Positions 18,578 to 26,541 of a DNA stretch of 60,799 bases are shown here, in pieces. The notes under the pieces were generated by a model. It had not been told where the DNA came from. It worked only from the letters and a program-made list of their open reading frames with translations, and ran no database searches. Origin of the DNA: a virus; IMG/VR virus record IMGVR_UViG_3300031851_006073, positions 1 to 60,799 of that record; one strand, written 5' to 3'. Numbering within the stretch: position 1 is the stretch's first letter; each line of letters starts with the position of its first letter. A program made the translations under genes and the position numbers.

Positions 18578-19609
18578 ATGAAAAAAATTATAGTAACAGG
18601 AGTAACGGGTCAAGACGGCAGCCATATGGTTGACTATCTTCTAAAAAATACAGATTATAAAATATACGGCGCAGCGCGACGCTTAAGCGTAAAAAACCAT
18701 GAAAATATTCTGCATTTAGAAAATGAATCACGATTTGAATTGATTAATATGGACCTGAATGATGCGCATAGTATTAGAGATGTCGTTATTGATATTCAGC
18801 CAGATTATTTCATTAATTTTGCTGCACAGTCATTTGTGGCCGGAAGTTGGGATTATCCAATTCAAACATGGGACACAGATGCTGATGCAGTTTTACATAT
18901 TTTAGAGTCAATTCGTAGGTTTGCCCCAAACTGTAAATTTTATAATGCAGGTTCTTCAGAGGAATTTGGAGATGTAATTTGTAGCCCTCAAGACGAAAAC
19001 CACCCTCTCAGACCGCAAAGTCCATATGGCGCCGCGAAATGCGCAGCTAGGCATATTGTCAGGGTTTACAGGGAATCTTACAACCTGTACGCAGTTCAAG
19101 GTTGGCTATTTAATCATGAAGGATCAAGAAGGGGCTTGGATTTTGTAACAAGAAAAATTAGCCATACGGTAGCCAAAATAAAATTAGCTATAGAAGACAA
19201 AAAACAAACACCTGTTTTAAAACTCGGAAACCTAGAAGCTAAAAGAGATTGGAGCGACGCAGAAGATTTCATGGAAGGCGTTTGGCTCATGCTTAATCAA
19301 GAAGAACCTAAAAATTATGTTCTAGGCAGTGGCGAAATGCATACCGTGAGAGAGTTTTTAAATGAAACTTTAAAATGTGCAGGAATTGAATTTAAATCTT
19401 CTGGATCTGAAGATAATGAAAAATATTATACCTTAGATGGTCAATTAATTTTTGAGGTAAGCCCTAAATTCTACCGACCTGCAGAAGTTCATGAGTTATG
19501 CGGAGACTGTAATTTAGCCGAAAAAGAAATGGGGTGGATTAGGAAGACTGACTTTAAGGGTTTAGTAAAAAAAATGTATCAGAATGACTACATGCAATTA
19601 AGTCGATGA
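18578..19609 (+). CDS. gmd: GDP-mannose 4,6-dehydratase
   Basis: The 343-residue short-chain dehydrogenase begins KKIIVTGVTGQDGSHMVDYL (NAD(P)-binding GxxGxxG), carries NAGSSEEFGD with the catalytic Ser or Thr and Glu, and SPYGAAKCAARHIVRVYRES with the Y-x3-K pair. GWLFNHEGSRRGLDFVTRKI is a close match to the Gmd substrate-binding region. It should turn GDP-mannose into GDP-4-keto-6-deoxymannose. The next gene, overlapping by four bases, performs the following step to GDP-fucose. An AT-rich TATTAT box lies six bases before the start, with a weak -35. Confidence 0.93.
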   Translation: MKKIIVTGVTGQDGSHMVDYLLKNTDYKIYGAARRLSVKNHENILHLENESRFELINMDLNDAHSIRDVVIDIQPDYFINFAAQSFVAGSWDYPIQTWDTDADAVLHILESIRRFAPNCKFYNAGSSEEFGDVICSPQDENHPLRPQSPYGAAKCAARHIVRVYRESYNLYAVQGWLFNHEGSRRGLDFVTRKISHTVAKIKLAIEDKKQTPVLKLGNLEAKRDWSDAEDFMEGVWLMLNQEEPKNYVLGSGEMHTVREFLNETLKCAGIEFKSSGSEDNEKYYTLDGQLIFEVSPKFYRPAEVHELCGDCNLAEKEMGWIRKTDFKGLVKKMYQNDYMQLSR

Positions 19610-20562
19610 AAAGTAAAAAAGTTTTTGTAGCCGGCCACAAAGGAATGGTTGGGTCATCGGTTTTAAATAATTTAATCAAAAATGGTTATAAAAATCTACT
19701 AACCAAAACTCGCAGAGAATTAGATTTAACAAAACAAAAAGAAGTTGAATCTTTTTTTTGCAAAGAAAGACCCGAAGCTGTTGTTATATGCGCAGCAAAA
19801 GTTGGCGGTATTTTAGCGAACAGCAATTATCGCGCAGATTTTATATATCAAAATTTACAAATTGCATCTAATATAATATATGCTTCTCACAAATTTAATG
19901 TGAGTAAGTTAATTAATTTAGGCAGCTCATGCATATACCCCAAGAATGCAGACATTCCGATTAAAGAAGAAAGCTTACTAACAGATGTATTGGAAAAAAC
20001 AAATGAGCCATATGCGATCGCTAAGATAGCGGCGATTAAATTATGCGAAAGTTTTTACGATCAATATAAAAATAATTTTTATTCAGTCATGCCCTGCAAT
20101 ATGTACGGCCCTAGAGATAACTTTAACTTAAAAAGTTCTCACGTATTACCAGCTCTTATTAGAAAAGTTCATGAAGCAAAAGAAAATAATGCAAAAAATA
20201 TTGAAGTATGGGGCACAGGCAAACCCCTTCGTGAATTTTTGTATGTTGATGATTTAGCTAATGCGATAACATATTGCCTTGAATATGTCGATGCTAAGAA
20301 TATATATGATGAAAAAATTTCTCATATTAATTGTGGTTCTGAAGATGAAGTATCTATTCTTGAATTAGCGAATATAATACAAGACATAATCGGCTATCAA
20401 GGTGATATATTATTTGACTCATCTAAACCAGATGGAACTTATCGTAAAAAAATGGATAATAATAAATTATTAAAAATGGGATATAAGCCTACAACACCAC
20501 TTACAGACGGCATTAAAAAAACATGCTCTTGGTATATAGAAAATAAGCAAAAATTCGTGTAA
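19606..20562 (+). CDS. fcl: GDP-L-fucose synthase
   Basis: The 318-residue protein has KVFVAGHKGMVGSSVLNNL (NADP-binding), VGGILANSNYRADFIYQNL, LGSSCIYPKNADIPIKEESL and YAIAKIAA, with the catalytic S, Y and K, all diagnostic of GDP-4-keto-6-deoxymannose epimerase/reductase. Together with Gmd it should make GDP-L-fucose from GDP-mannose. The pair plus nearby glycosyltransferases suggests that fucose or a related deoxysugar is added to the virion or the host surface. The length is near the usual 310-320. Confidence 0.93.
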   Translation: MKSKKVFVAGHKGMVGSSVLNNLIKNGYKNLLTKTRRELDLTKQKEVESFFCKERPEAVVICAAKVGGILANSNYRADFIYQNLQIASNIIYASHKFNVSKLINLGSSCIYPKNADIPIKEESLLTDVLEKTNEPYAIAKIAAIKLCESFYDQYKNNFYSVMPCNMYGPRDNFNLKSSHVLPALIRKVHEAKENNAKNIEVWGTGKPLREFLYVDDLANAITYCLEYVDAKNIYDEKISHINCGSEDEVSILELANIIQDIIGYQGDILFDSSKPDGTYRKKMDNNKLLKMGYKPTTPLTDGIKKTCSWYIENKQKFV

Positions 20563-20566
20563 TAAA
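20557..20566 (+). promoter_or_regulatory. GTGTA-type promoter candidate
   Basis: GTGTAATAAA overlaps the end of the GDP-fucose synthase gene and lies 10 bases (from the GTGTA core) before the ATG at 20572. It may separate this gene from the sugar cassette. Confidence 0.45.
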
Positions 20567-20571
20567 TAACT

Positions 20572-21972
20572 ATGGAAAATGAATCTCACTCAGCTAAACG
20601 TCCTGGACCAAAGAGTTCAGCGCAAACACCCGCAAAAAAATCAGAAAAACGCAAAGGTTCAGATAAAAATAAGCCAGGTAGCGCAGGAGAAAAAGGCGGA
20701 AAAATTACCTTTTCAGAAAAAGTTCTAGAGTCCCTAAAATCTAAGGTAAAAGAACATAATGCTAAATACAGCAAAAAGGTTACACTTTCTCAATTAAAGA
20801 AAGTTTATCGCAGAGGCTCAGGAGCATTTTCTTCTAGCCATAGGCCAGGAAAAAGCAGAGGTCAATGGGCTATGGCTCGAGTGAATACATTCCTAAAAAT
20901 GGTTAGAGGCGGGAAAGTTAAAGATTCATACAGAAAAGCAGATCAAGATATCGCAAAAGCTTCTGCAAACGTTCTTATCGATGATGGCATAAGAGAAGAA
21001 AACTTTTTCACAGAAGAAGATTTTATTCAAGCAAAGTTAGATATTTACAATCATCAACTTCAAGAAGACCCAGAGTTTACAGATGAAATGTGGAGTACAA
21101 TTTTTATTGATGTTGATGAATTAGGTTTCGAAGAATATGTTAGCGAAGAAAGTTGGGCAGCAGAAGCTAATAAAGGGAAAAAGCTAAACAAACCTTTTAG
21201 AACGCCAAAAGGGCCAAAAAAGTTTTCTGTTTATGTTAAAAATGAAAAAGGCAATGTCGTTAAAGTAAATTTTGGTGATCCAAATATGGAAATAAAACGT
21301 GATAACCCTGGTCGCCGCAAAAATTTTAGAGCTCGTCATAACTGCTCTAATCCTGGTCCAAAAACAAAAGCTCGTTATTGGAGTTGTAAAATGTGGAGCA
21401 AAAAAAGTGTTACTAAAGTAACTAAAGGAGAAGAAGAAAACTTAGAAGAGTCCGAAGAATCTTCTGAAGCTGCTGAAGATTACATGAAAAAACCATTTAT
21501 GGATCATTGCGCAGGTTATGATAAAGATTTAGTAAATACAGCTGGAATGGATAAGGATAAAACATATGCTGCATGCGCTATGCAATACGATAAAATGAAA
21601 AGCTCTTTATACGAAAAAGGAGAGGCGGGTTTAACTGAAAAGCAAAAAAAATTACCTAAACCCCTACAAGATGCAATCCTCAAAAAACAAGGAAAAACTT
21701 CTGATGCAGGTCTCTGGGAAAACATTCAAAAAAAGAAAAAAAGAATGGGCAAAAACTATAAAACTGCAAAACCAGGAGATAAAGACTATCCTTCAAAAGA
21801 AGCCATCAAAAAAGCTCAATCTAAAAAAATGAAAAAAGATTATGCTAAAGAAGATTTCGAACCACATATGATGTATGACCCAAAAACAGGGAAAGGCTAT
21901 AAAGCAAAAACCTTAGAAGATCATCTTAAAATGAAAAAAATGGGCTATACCCACGAAAAACCTGAAAAATAA
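20572..21972 (+). CDS. Conserved large-phage protein with DUF5824-like and Cys motifs
   Basis: The 466-residue, Lys-rich protein has several recognisable blocks. LKKVYRRGSGAFSSSHRPGK (about 75-95) plus QWAMARVNTFL is a conserved motif in viral proteins (DUF5824-like). KKFSVYVKNEKGNVVKVNFG is followed by RRKNFRARHNCSNPGPKTKA and RYWSCKMW, a second conserved phage block with paired cysteines. HCAGYDKDLVNTAGMDKDKT is a third. Similar blocks occur in phage head-region proteins, so a virion or head-assembly role is possible. The N-terminus is low complexity. The function is not known. Confidence 0.55.
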   Translation: MENESHSAKRPGPKSSAQTPAKKSEKRKGSDKNKPGSAGEKGGKITFSEKVLESLKSKVKEHNAKYSKKVTLSQLKKVYRRGSGAFSSSHRPGKSRGQWAMARVNTFLKMVRGGKVKDSYRKADQDIAKASANVLIDDGIREENFFTEEDFIQAKLDIYNHQLQEDPEFTDEMWSTIFIDVDELGFEEYVSEESWAAEANKGKKLNKPFRTPKGPKKFSVYVKNEKGNVVKVNFGDPNMEIKRDNPGRRKNFRARHNCSNPGPKTKARYWSCKMWSKKSVTKVTKGEEENLEESEESSEAAEDYMKKPFMDHCAGYDKDLVNTAGMDKDKTYAACAMQYDKMKSSLYEKGEAGLTEKQKKLPKPLQDAILKKQGKTSDAGLWENIQKKKKRMGKNYKTAKPGDKDYPSKEAIKKAQSKKMKKDYAKEDFEPHMMYDPKTGKGYKAKTLEDHLKMKKMGYTHEKPEK

Positions 21973-21975
21973 ATA

Positions 21976-22572
21976 TTGGACCTTATACAAGGAAAAGATA
22001 GAGTTGTTTTAATACTCTCTCACTTCTGGACTCCAATTAATATTACCACAGCGAAAGAAGGGATTCGAAAACTAATATCTTGCGGATCAATATCTGATAA
22101 AAATTCTTCTATCAAAGTTTTATCGCAATCAGGAGAGCCTCTATACTGGGAAGAATGGGTAGATGAAGAGCGGGCTACTTACTATAAAAATCAGCCATTT
22201 ATATCTTCATCAAATAAGCTATACCCAGTTCCTACTATATTGCTAACTACTGCAAAATGGGTTCACCAAACAAAGCAAAAACCTAATTTAAGATATTTAT
22301 ATAAAAGATATAAAGGTTGCTGCCAAATCTGTGGAGATAAGTTTGAAATAAAAGATACGACCATTGAACATATCTATCCCAAAAGCAAAGGAGGCACAAA
22401 AGAGAGTCATAATGTCACACTCACCTGTCAACCATGCAACTCGAAAAAGGCAGCGATATATCCATACAAAAACTATAGAGGCGAAGATTTAAAGCCTTCC
22501 TACCCTTACCCTTTCTTTCATCCCTTTCAAAAAGAGCGCGCTGAATGGAGAAATTTTCTTTTTAAAAAATAA
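21976..22572 (+). CDS. HNH endonuclease (TTG start)
   Basis: The 198-residue protein has a zinc-bound HNH domain at the C-terminus: CCQICG and CQPCNS flank IEHIYPKSKGGTKESHNVTL, giving the catalytic His and Asn. The N-terminal part (VVLILSHFWTPINITTAKEG) matches the usual leader of this bacterial HNH family. No ATG is available near the N-terminus, so TTG at 21976, three bases after the previous stop, is the best start. It could be a free-standing homing nuclease or part of DNA processing. It sits between the conserved phage protein and Hsp20. Confidence 0.8.
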   Translation: MDLIQGKDRVVLILSHFWTPINITTAKEGIRKLISCGSISDKNSSIKVLSQSGEPLYWEEWVDEERATYYKNQPFISSSNKLYPVPTILLTTAKWVHQTKQKPNLRYLYKRYKGCCQICGDKFEIKDTTIEHIYPKSKGGTKESHNVTLTCQPCNSKKAAIYPYKNYRGEDLKPSYPYPFFHPFQKERAEWRNFLFKK

Positions 22573-22631
22573 TTGGCATAACTTTTGCAAATATAATTTT
22601 ATTATACCTTAACCCCTAACAAATACATATT

Positions 22632-23084
22632 ATGTCATATTACTTCAAAAAAAATTCTAGACCAGATTCAAATAAAACAAAAACAACAATGAATCATCTA
22701 TTAAATGATTTATTCCTTAACTTCTCATCACCCGAAGAAACAGATCATTTTAATGATTTAGATGATTATCCAGTTCAAGCTAATGTTATTGCGAGAGAAA
22801 AAGAAACCGTAATAGAACTACTAACTCCAGGAATACCCAAGGAAGACATCAACATCGAATGCGACAACGGAAAGCTCTCTGTCTCTTATAAAACCCCAAA
22901 AGAAGAATCTATTGAAGGAGAGTATATTCAGCAACAAATCTTTAAAGATGGATTCAAGAATACATTTAAGCTTACGTCAGAATTGGATTCTGATAAAATA
23001 TCTGCATCAATGAACAACGGTATATTGCAAATTAAAATCCCTCGCAAAAAAGGAAAGTTATCAAATAAAATAAAAATTGATTGA
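22632..23084 (+). CDS. Small heat-shock protein Hsp20
   Basis: The 150-residue protein contains an alpha-crystallin domain from about residue 50 to the end: VIELLTPGIPKEDINIECDN, LSVSYKTP and the closing ISASMNNGILQIKIPRKKG. Such proteins hold unfolding proteins and stop aggregation. Cyanophages also carry Hsp20 genes. The start is preceded by an AT-rich region about 35 bases long with no clear Shine-Dalgarno site. Downstream, an outer-membrane-like gene has its own promoter that overlaps this stop codon. Confidence 0.92.
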   Translation: MSYYFKKNSRPDSNKTKTTMNHLLNDLFLNFSSPEETDHFNDLDDYPVQANVIAREKETVIELLTPGIPKEDINIECDNGKLSVSYKTPKEESIEGEYIQQQIFKDGFKNTFKLTSELDSDKISASMNNGILQIKIPRKKGKLSNKIKID

Positions 23085-23108
23085 CATTTCTGATATATTA
23101 TATATAAT
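23081..23108 (+). promoter_or_regulatory. Sigma70-like promoter of OMP-like gene
   Basis: TTGACA at 23081-23086 and TATAAT at 23103-23108 are both perfect consensus with a 16-base spacer, and 12 bases follow to the ATG. This is one of the strongest promoters in the window. Confidence 0.8.
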
Positions 23109-23120
23109 CTTACTTTAATT

Positions 23121-23771
23121 ATGAAAAAATTATTAATTACTGCTACCGCCATTACGGCGCTTTTTATTAACGCAGCTTACGCTGGATCAGGCTCTGTATC
23201 TCTTGGATATGGAAGCGACACATTCAACAAAGGTTCCTTACTAACAGAAGAAAGTTTCTCTGCTTCAGTGGGTTACAGTCAAGAAATTGAAAGTCTAACT
23301 CTTGAAGGTTCGGCATCTTCTTTTGACGAACTATCTGACGGACAAAGTGTTTATGTTTTTTCTGTAGGAGCTTCTTCCGAATTTGCAGATTTACTTAAAG
23401 TTTATGTGGGTCTTGAGCACGAAGAAGTTGTAAGCGGTCAAAGTCAACTCGATGCAGTTGTGAAATTGAGCTTAAATACTGTATTGTCGCCTTATGTATT
23501 AATTCAAAGAGATACAAGTGACAATAACTATGTGTTCGAAGGAGGAATGTCGCATGGCTTTGATTTGCAATTCGCAAACCTAACCATTGTCGGATCAGTC
23601 GGCAATGCAGATAGGTATGGGGTTGAAAATAATGATTATTATCAAGTCGGAGCAACTCTTTCAAAAAATCTAACTAATTCTATTGAAGGTTCTTTAGGGT
23701 ATGCGAGAGTTGACTCTGAATCTATGAATGGAGAGGATTTATTGTCCGCAGCATTTAACTTTTCTTTTTAA
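23121..23771 (+). CDS. Outer-membrane beta-barrel-like secreted protein
   Basis: The 216-residue product has a clear signal peptide (MKKLLITATAITALFINAAYA, cut after AYA at about 21). The rest is made of alternating strands of about ten residues (VSLGYGSDTF, FSASVGYSQE, VYVFSVGASS, IEGSLGYARV), ending in SAAFNFSF with a terminal Phe, as in outer-membrane barrels. It should be exported and placed in the host outer membrane. A role such as blocking other phages or changing permeability is possible but not shown. It has its own strong promoter and a terminator, so it is a single-gene unit of host type. Confidence 0.8.
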   Translation: MKKLLITATAITALFINAAYAGSGSVSLGYGSDTFNKGSLLTEESFSASVGYSQEIESLTLEGSASSFDELSDGQSVYVFSVGASSEFADLLKVYVGLEHEEVVSGQSQLDAVVKLSLNTVLSPYVLIQRDTSDNNYVFEGGMSHGFDLQFANLTIVGSVGNADRYGVENNDYYQVGATLSKNLTNSIEGSLGYARVDSESMNGEDLLSAAFNFSF

Positions 23772-23794
23772 GAAATCTAGTAAATGTTCCATAG

Positions 23795-23820
23795 GCCACC
23801 CAGAAATGGGTGGCTTTTTT
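23795..23820 (+). terminator. Intrinsic terminator after OMP-like gene
   Basis: GCCACCC (23795-23801) pairs with GGGTGGC (23808-23814) around a six-base loop, followed by six T. Confidence 0.9.
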
Positions 23821-23843
23821 GTGTAATTATAGTCTCTAAATAT

Positions 23844-23849
23844 TATAAT
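23844..23849 (+). promoter_or_regulatory. -10 box of PSD1 gene
   Basis: A perfect TATAAT ends six bases before the ATG at 23856. The -35 region is poor; a GTGTAATTAT stretch lies at 23821-23830. A leaderless start is predicted. Confidence 0.5.
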
Positions 23850-23855
23850 CCTACA

Positions 23856-26126
23856 ATGAAAAAACTAATTTTATTATTCCTATCATCAATCTATTGCTTC
23901 GGCGATAAACTTTACTTTAACAACGGAAAAGGTCTAAAAGGAGATGTTCTTGAGGCGAATGCGACTCACGCTCTAATAAAAAGATCAAGCGATTTGCAAC
24001 TATTCAAAATAGCAATAGATTCTTTAACAGAAGATAATCAGGCTTATATTAAAAACAACTTCCCGCCCAGTCACACAGCTTTGCCTAAATTCAAGAAACC
24101 TCTATCAGATAATGATTTAAATACTCATGCGAGGTACATCGACAGTTTAATTGAAGCAAAATTAAGATCATATAATCTAAGACCAAATAAAGAGGTTAAC
24201 GATGCTACGTTTTTACGTAGATCATATTTAAAAGTTATCGGACGAACACCATCCTTAATCGAAGTAGAAGCTTTTTTAAATAATAAGGATAAAAATAAAA
24301 GATCTCAGCTAATTGATCAACTTTTAGGGAGCGAAGGGTATGTAAGTCATTGGTTTAATTTCTGGGCGGATATCTTAAGAATAAAAGACAGGTTAAATAA
24401 TAGAGTCTCAGGAATACCATACAAAAATTATGTAAAAGAATTTATATCAAATAATAGACCATACGACGAATGGGTTAGAGAAATGCTTTCTTCGTCCGGA
24501 GCTCTTTGGGTAAAAGGGAACGAAGGGGTTAGTTATTTCGCTCGAGACGTAAACATGCCTCTCGACAACATGGCAAACACAGTGCGGGTTTTTCTTGGAA
24601 CTAGTCTTGAGTGCGCTCAATGCCACGATCACCCTTTTGATCGCTGGACACAAAAGCAGTTCTATGAAATGGCGGCATTTACCAGCGGATCAACAAACTT
24701 AAGAAGAAGAGGTGTCGACAATTTGGGTCAATTCAACAGGCTAGTTGGAGCCGAACAACGAAGGCTTGAAAAAGCAGGTGAACCGCAAAAATCCAGGCAA
24801 CTAAGAAATGAATCTAGATCTATTCAAGATGTCCTTCAAACAGGTCTTGATAGTTTAGGTTCTGGCAAAATTAATTTGCCAAATGATTATCAATACGATA
24901 ATGCAAAACCAAGCGAAGTACTTTCAGGAAAAACAATTTTTGGTCAAGAAATTAACATAAAAACTAAAACTCCAGAAGCAGGTTCTAGGGAAATTTACGC
25001 TAATTGGTTAGCGTCAGACTCTAATCCAAGATTTACTGCGGTAATTGTAAATCGCCTATGGAAAGAGGTTTTCGGCTTAGCTTTAATCGAGCCTCTAGAT
25101 AATATGTTTGATGATACATTAGCTACAGATGCAAAGCTGCAGCTTCATTTAGAAAAAGTTATAGTTGCGCTAGACTATGACTTGAAAGAGTTTCTCAGGA
25201 TACTTTATAATACAAAAACTTTTCAAAGACAATCTGTCATTAGAGATGTTATCCCAAAAGATAATAAAGATCAATCTATACCTATTGAGGTAAAATGGAT
25301 TGTAGCTGGCCCAGACCCAGAAAAACAATCAAAAAATGCAATACCTTATTTTTACCAAGGCCCAATACTTGAAAGAATGAGTGGCGAACAAATTTGGGAT
25401 TCATTAGTAAATTTAACGTTTAACGATATAGACTCCAGAAAGTTAGAGCAAAACACAAAAGGTTACGAACAGTTTGAAAATTTCTCACCTATGACTGGAG
25501 AAGAATTATTTCAAGATCTTATGGCCAAAATTAATAAAACAGAAAGGCCAAAAATGGCAAGCGAAACAAAGTTTTCGGAACCAATAAATACCGATTGCCC
25601 AATCAAACCTGGAAGAGCTATTGATCCAACCTTATTAGCTCTCAACGAAAATGGAGAAACAATTGCATTTTGCTGTGAATCTTGTGTTGATAAATTCAAA
25701 TCTCAACAACAATCCAAGCAAGATGAATATAAACAAAATCACGTGAAAGACCGCAACTCCGTAAGAGCTTCTGAATTACCCTCCCCCGCGCCCGTAGGGC
25801 ACCTTATTCGCGAGTTTGGCGGTTCAGACAGAGAGCAGATAGAAAACTCAAATAAAAGCGCTTCTGCAACGCAGGTGCTAAACCTACTCAATGGTTTTGT
25901 GGAAACTAGATTATTAAAAAATAAAAACTTTGAAATTATTAAAGCGATTGAATCTCAAAAATCGTTAAACGATAAAGTTAAAGTAGGATATAAATATATA
26001 TTGAACAGAGAACCTTCTTCAAAAGAAATGAAAATATTTACTGACAATATTAAAGATAAAAAAGAGGCATATAAGGAAATAATATGGACGTTAATCAATA
26101 CTCATGAATTTATATTTGTGAAATAG
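23856..26126 (+). CDS. PSCyt2-PSD1 (DUF1549/DUF1553) secreted protein with SHD1-like and Cys domains
   Basis: The 756-residue product has a signal peptide (MKKLILLFLSSIYCFG), an SHD1-like domain to about 70 (KGLKGDVLEANATHALIKRS, then LTEDNQAYI), then DUF1549/PSCyt2 to about 300 with C253-A-Q-C256-H257, DHPFDRWTQKQFYEMAAF. A cysteine cluster at C581 and C606-C607-x2-C610 resembles a YHS or TRASH metal site. DUF1553/PSD1 motifs include SREIYANWLASDSNPRFTAV. The family is typical of Planctomycetes and Verrucomicrobia; its function is unknown. I use the ATG at 23856, six bases after TATAAT; an upstream in-frame start lies within the terminator. The DUF1501 gene nearby is its usual partner in bacteria. 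Confidence 0.85.
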   Translation: MKKLILLFLSSIYCFGDKLYFNNGKGLKGDVLEANATHALIKRSSDLQLFKIAIDSLTEDNQAYIKNNFPPSHTALPKFKKPLSDNDLNTHARYIDSLIEAKLRSYNLRPNKEVNDATFLRRSYLKVIGRTPSLIEVEAFLNNKDKNKRSQLIDQLLGSEGYVSHWFNFWADILRIKDRLNNRVSGIPYKNYVKEFISNNRPYDEWVREMLSSSGALWVKGNEGVSYFARDVNMPLDNMANTVRVFLGTSLECAQCHDHPFDRWTQKQFYEMAAFTSGSTNLRRRGVDNLGQFNRLVGAEQRRLEKAGEPQKSRQLRNESRSIQDVLQTGLDSLGSGKINLPNDYQYDNAKPSEVLSGKTIFGQEINIKTKTPEAGSREIYANWLASDSNPRFTAVIVNRLWKEVFGLALIEPLDNMFDDTLATDAKLQLHLEKVIVALDYDLKEFLRILYNTKTFQRQSVIRDVIPKDNKDQSIPIEVKWIVAGPDPEKQSKNAIPYFYQGPILERMSGEQIWDSLVNLTFNDIDSRKLEQNTKGYEQFENFSPMTGEELFQDLMAKINKTERPKMASETKFSEPINTDCPIKPGRAIDPTLLALNENGETIAFCCESCVDKFKSQQQSKQDEYKQNHVKDRNSVRASELPSPAPVGHLIREFGGSDREQIENSNKSASATQVLNLLNGFVETRLLKNKNFEIIKAIESQKSLNDKVKVGYKYILNREPSSKEMKIFTDNIKDKKEAYKEIIWTLINTHEFIFVK

Positions 26127-26488
26127 CCCCACTTCTTCTCTCTAAAAAAATATACCATATTTTTCTTCATATATAACCAACCAAATTTATCGGTATATAT
26201 GTAATCTTCATGCTCCGGAGTATTATATATCCAACCCAGTCTCTGAGAATACATCCAACACATAGAAGTCTTCTCTTTGTACGTTCCGTATACTTTGCCG
26301 ATATTTCTATAATTAAACCAAATGGGCTTAGGCTTTCTTTGACACATCCTTCTCCATTCTCCCAGATTTAAAGGTTGAGTATACTTGGCTTGCTCTTTGC
26401 ACCAATCACAATTATCTAAAAAATCTTGCCTTTGTAATCTAGCCCATAAAATACTGGGTATAACGAACATAAGTAATAAAAACCTCAT
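26102..26488 (-). CDS. Small secreted protein with WxY repeats
   Basis: The 128-residue protein starts with a signal peptide (MRFLLLMFVIPSILWA). It carries four cysteines in the first half, including C-D-W-C, and aromatic repeats in the second half (MYSQRLGWIYN, YTDKFGWLYM, VYFFREKKWGYF). Such GW-Y repeats are common in secreted proteins of Verrucomicrobiota and related bacteria, from memory. It runs against the PSD1 gene and its last 25 bases overlap that gene's end. A GTGTA motif lies nine bases before the ATG. The function is unknown. Confidence 0.65.
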   Translation of the reverse strand: MRFLLLMFVIPSILWARLQRQDFLDNCDWCKEQAKYTQPLNLGEWRRMCQRKPKPIWFNYRNIGKVYGTYKEKTSMCWMYSQRLGWIYNTPEHEDYIYTDKFGWLYMKKNMVYFFREKKWGYFTNINS

Positions 26489-26492
26489 TATA

Positions 26493-26502
26493 TATGATAC
26501 AC
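26493..26502 (-). promoter_or_regulatory. GTGTA-type promoter candidate for WxY-repeat gene
   Basis: The minus strand reads GTGTATCATA with nine bases between the GTGTA core and the ATG at 26488. Confidence 0.45.
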
Positions 26503-26508
26503 TTTCTG

Positions 26509-26538
26509 TTGACTTTTCTCAAAATTGTGTAATAATCT
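26509..26538 (+). promoter_or_regulatory. Promoter of DUF1501 gene (both motif types)
   Basis: TTGACT (26509-26514) is followed after 15-18 bases by TAATAA or TAATCT, and a GTGTA motif is at 26527-26531, 10 bases before the ATG at 26542. The exact -10 cannot be chosen by eye. Confidence 0.5.
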
Positions 26539-26541
26539 ATT

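Noticed and set aside
23784-23855. Longer start for the PSD1 gene
   Set aside because: It would run through the terminator and hide the signal peptide that begins at 23856.
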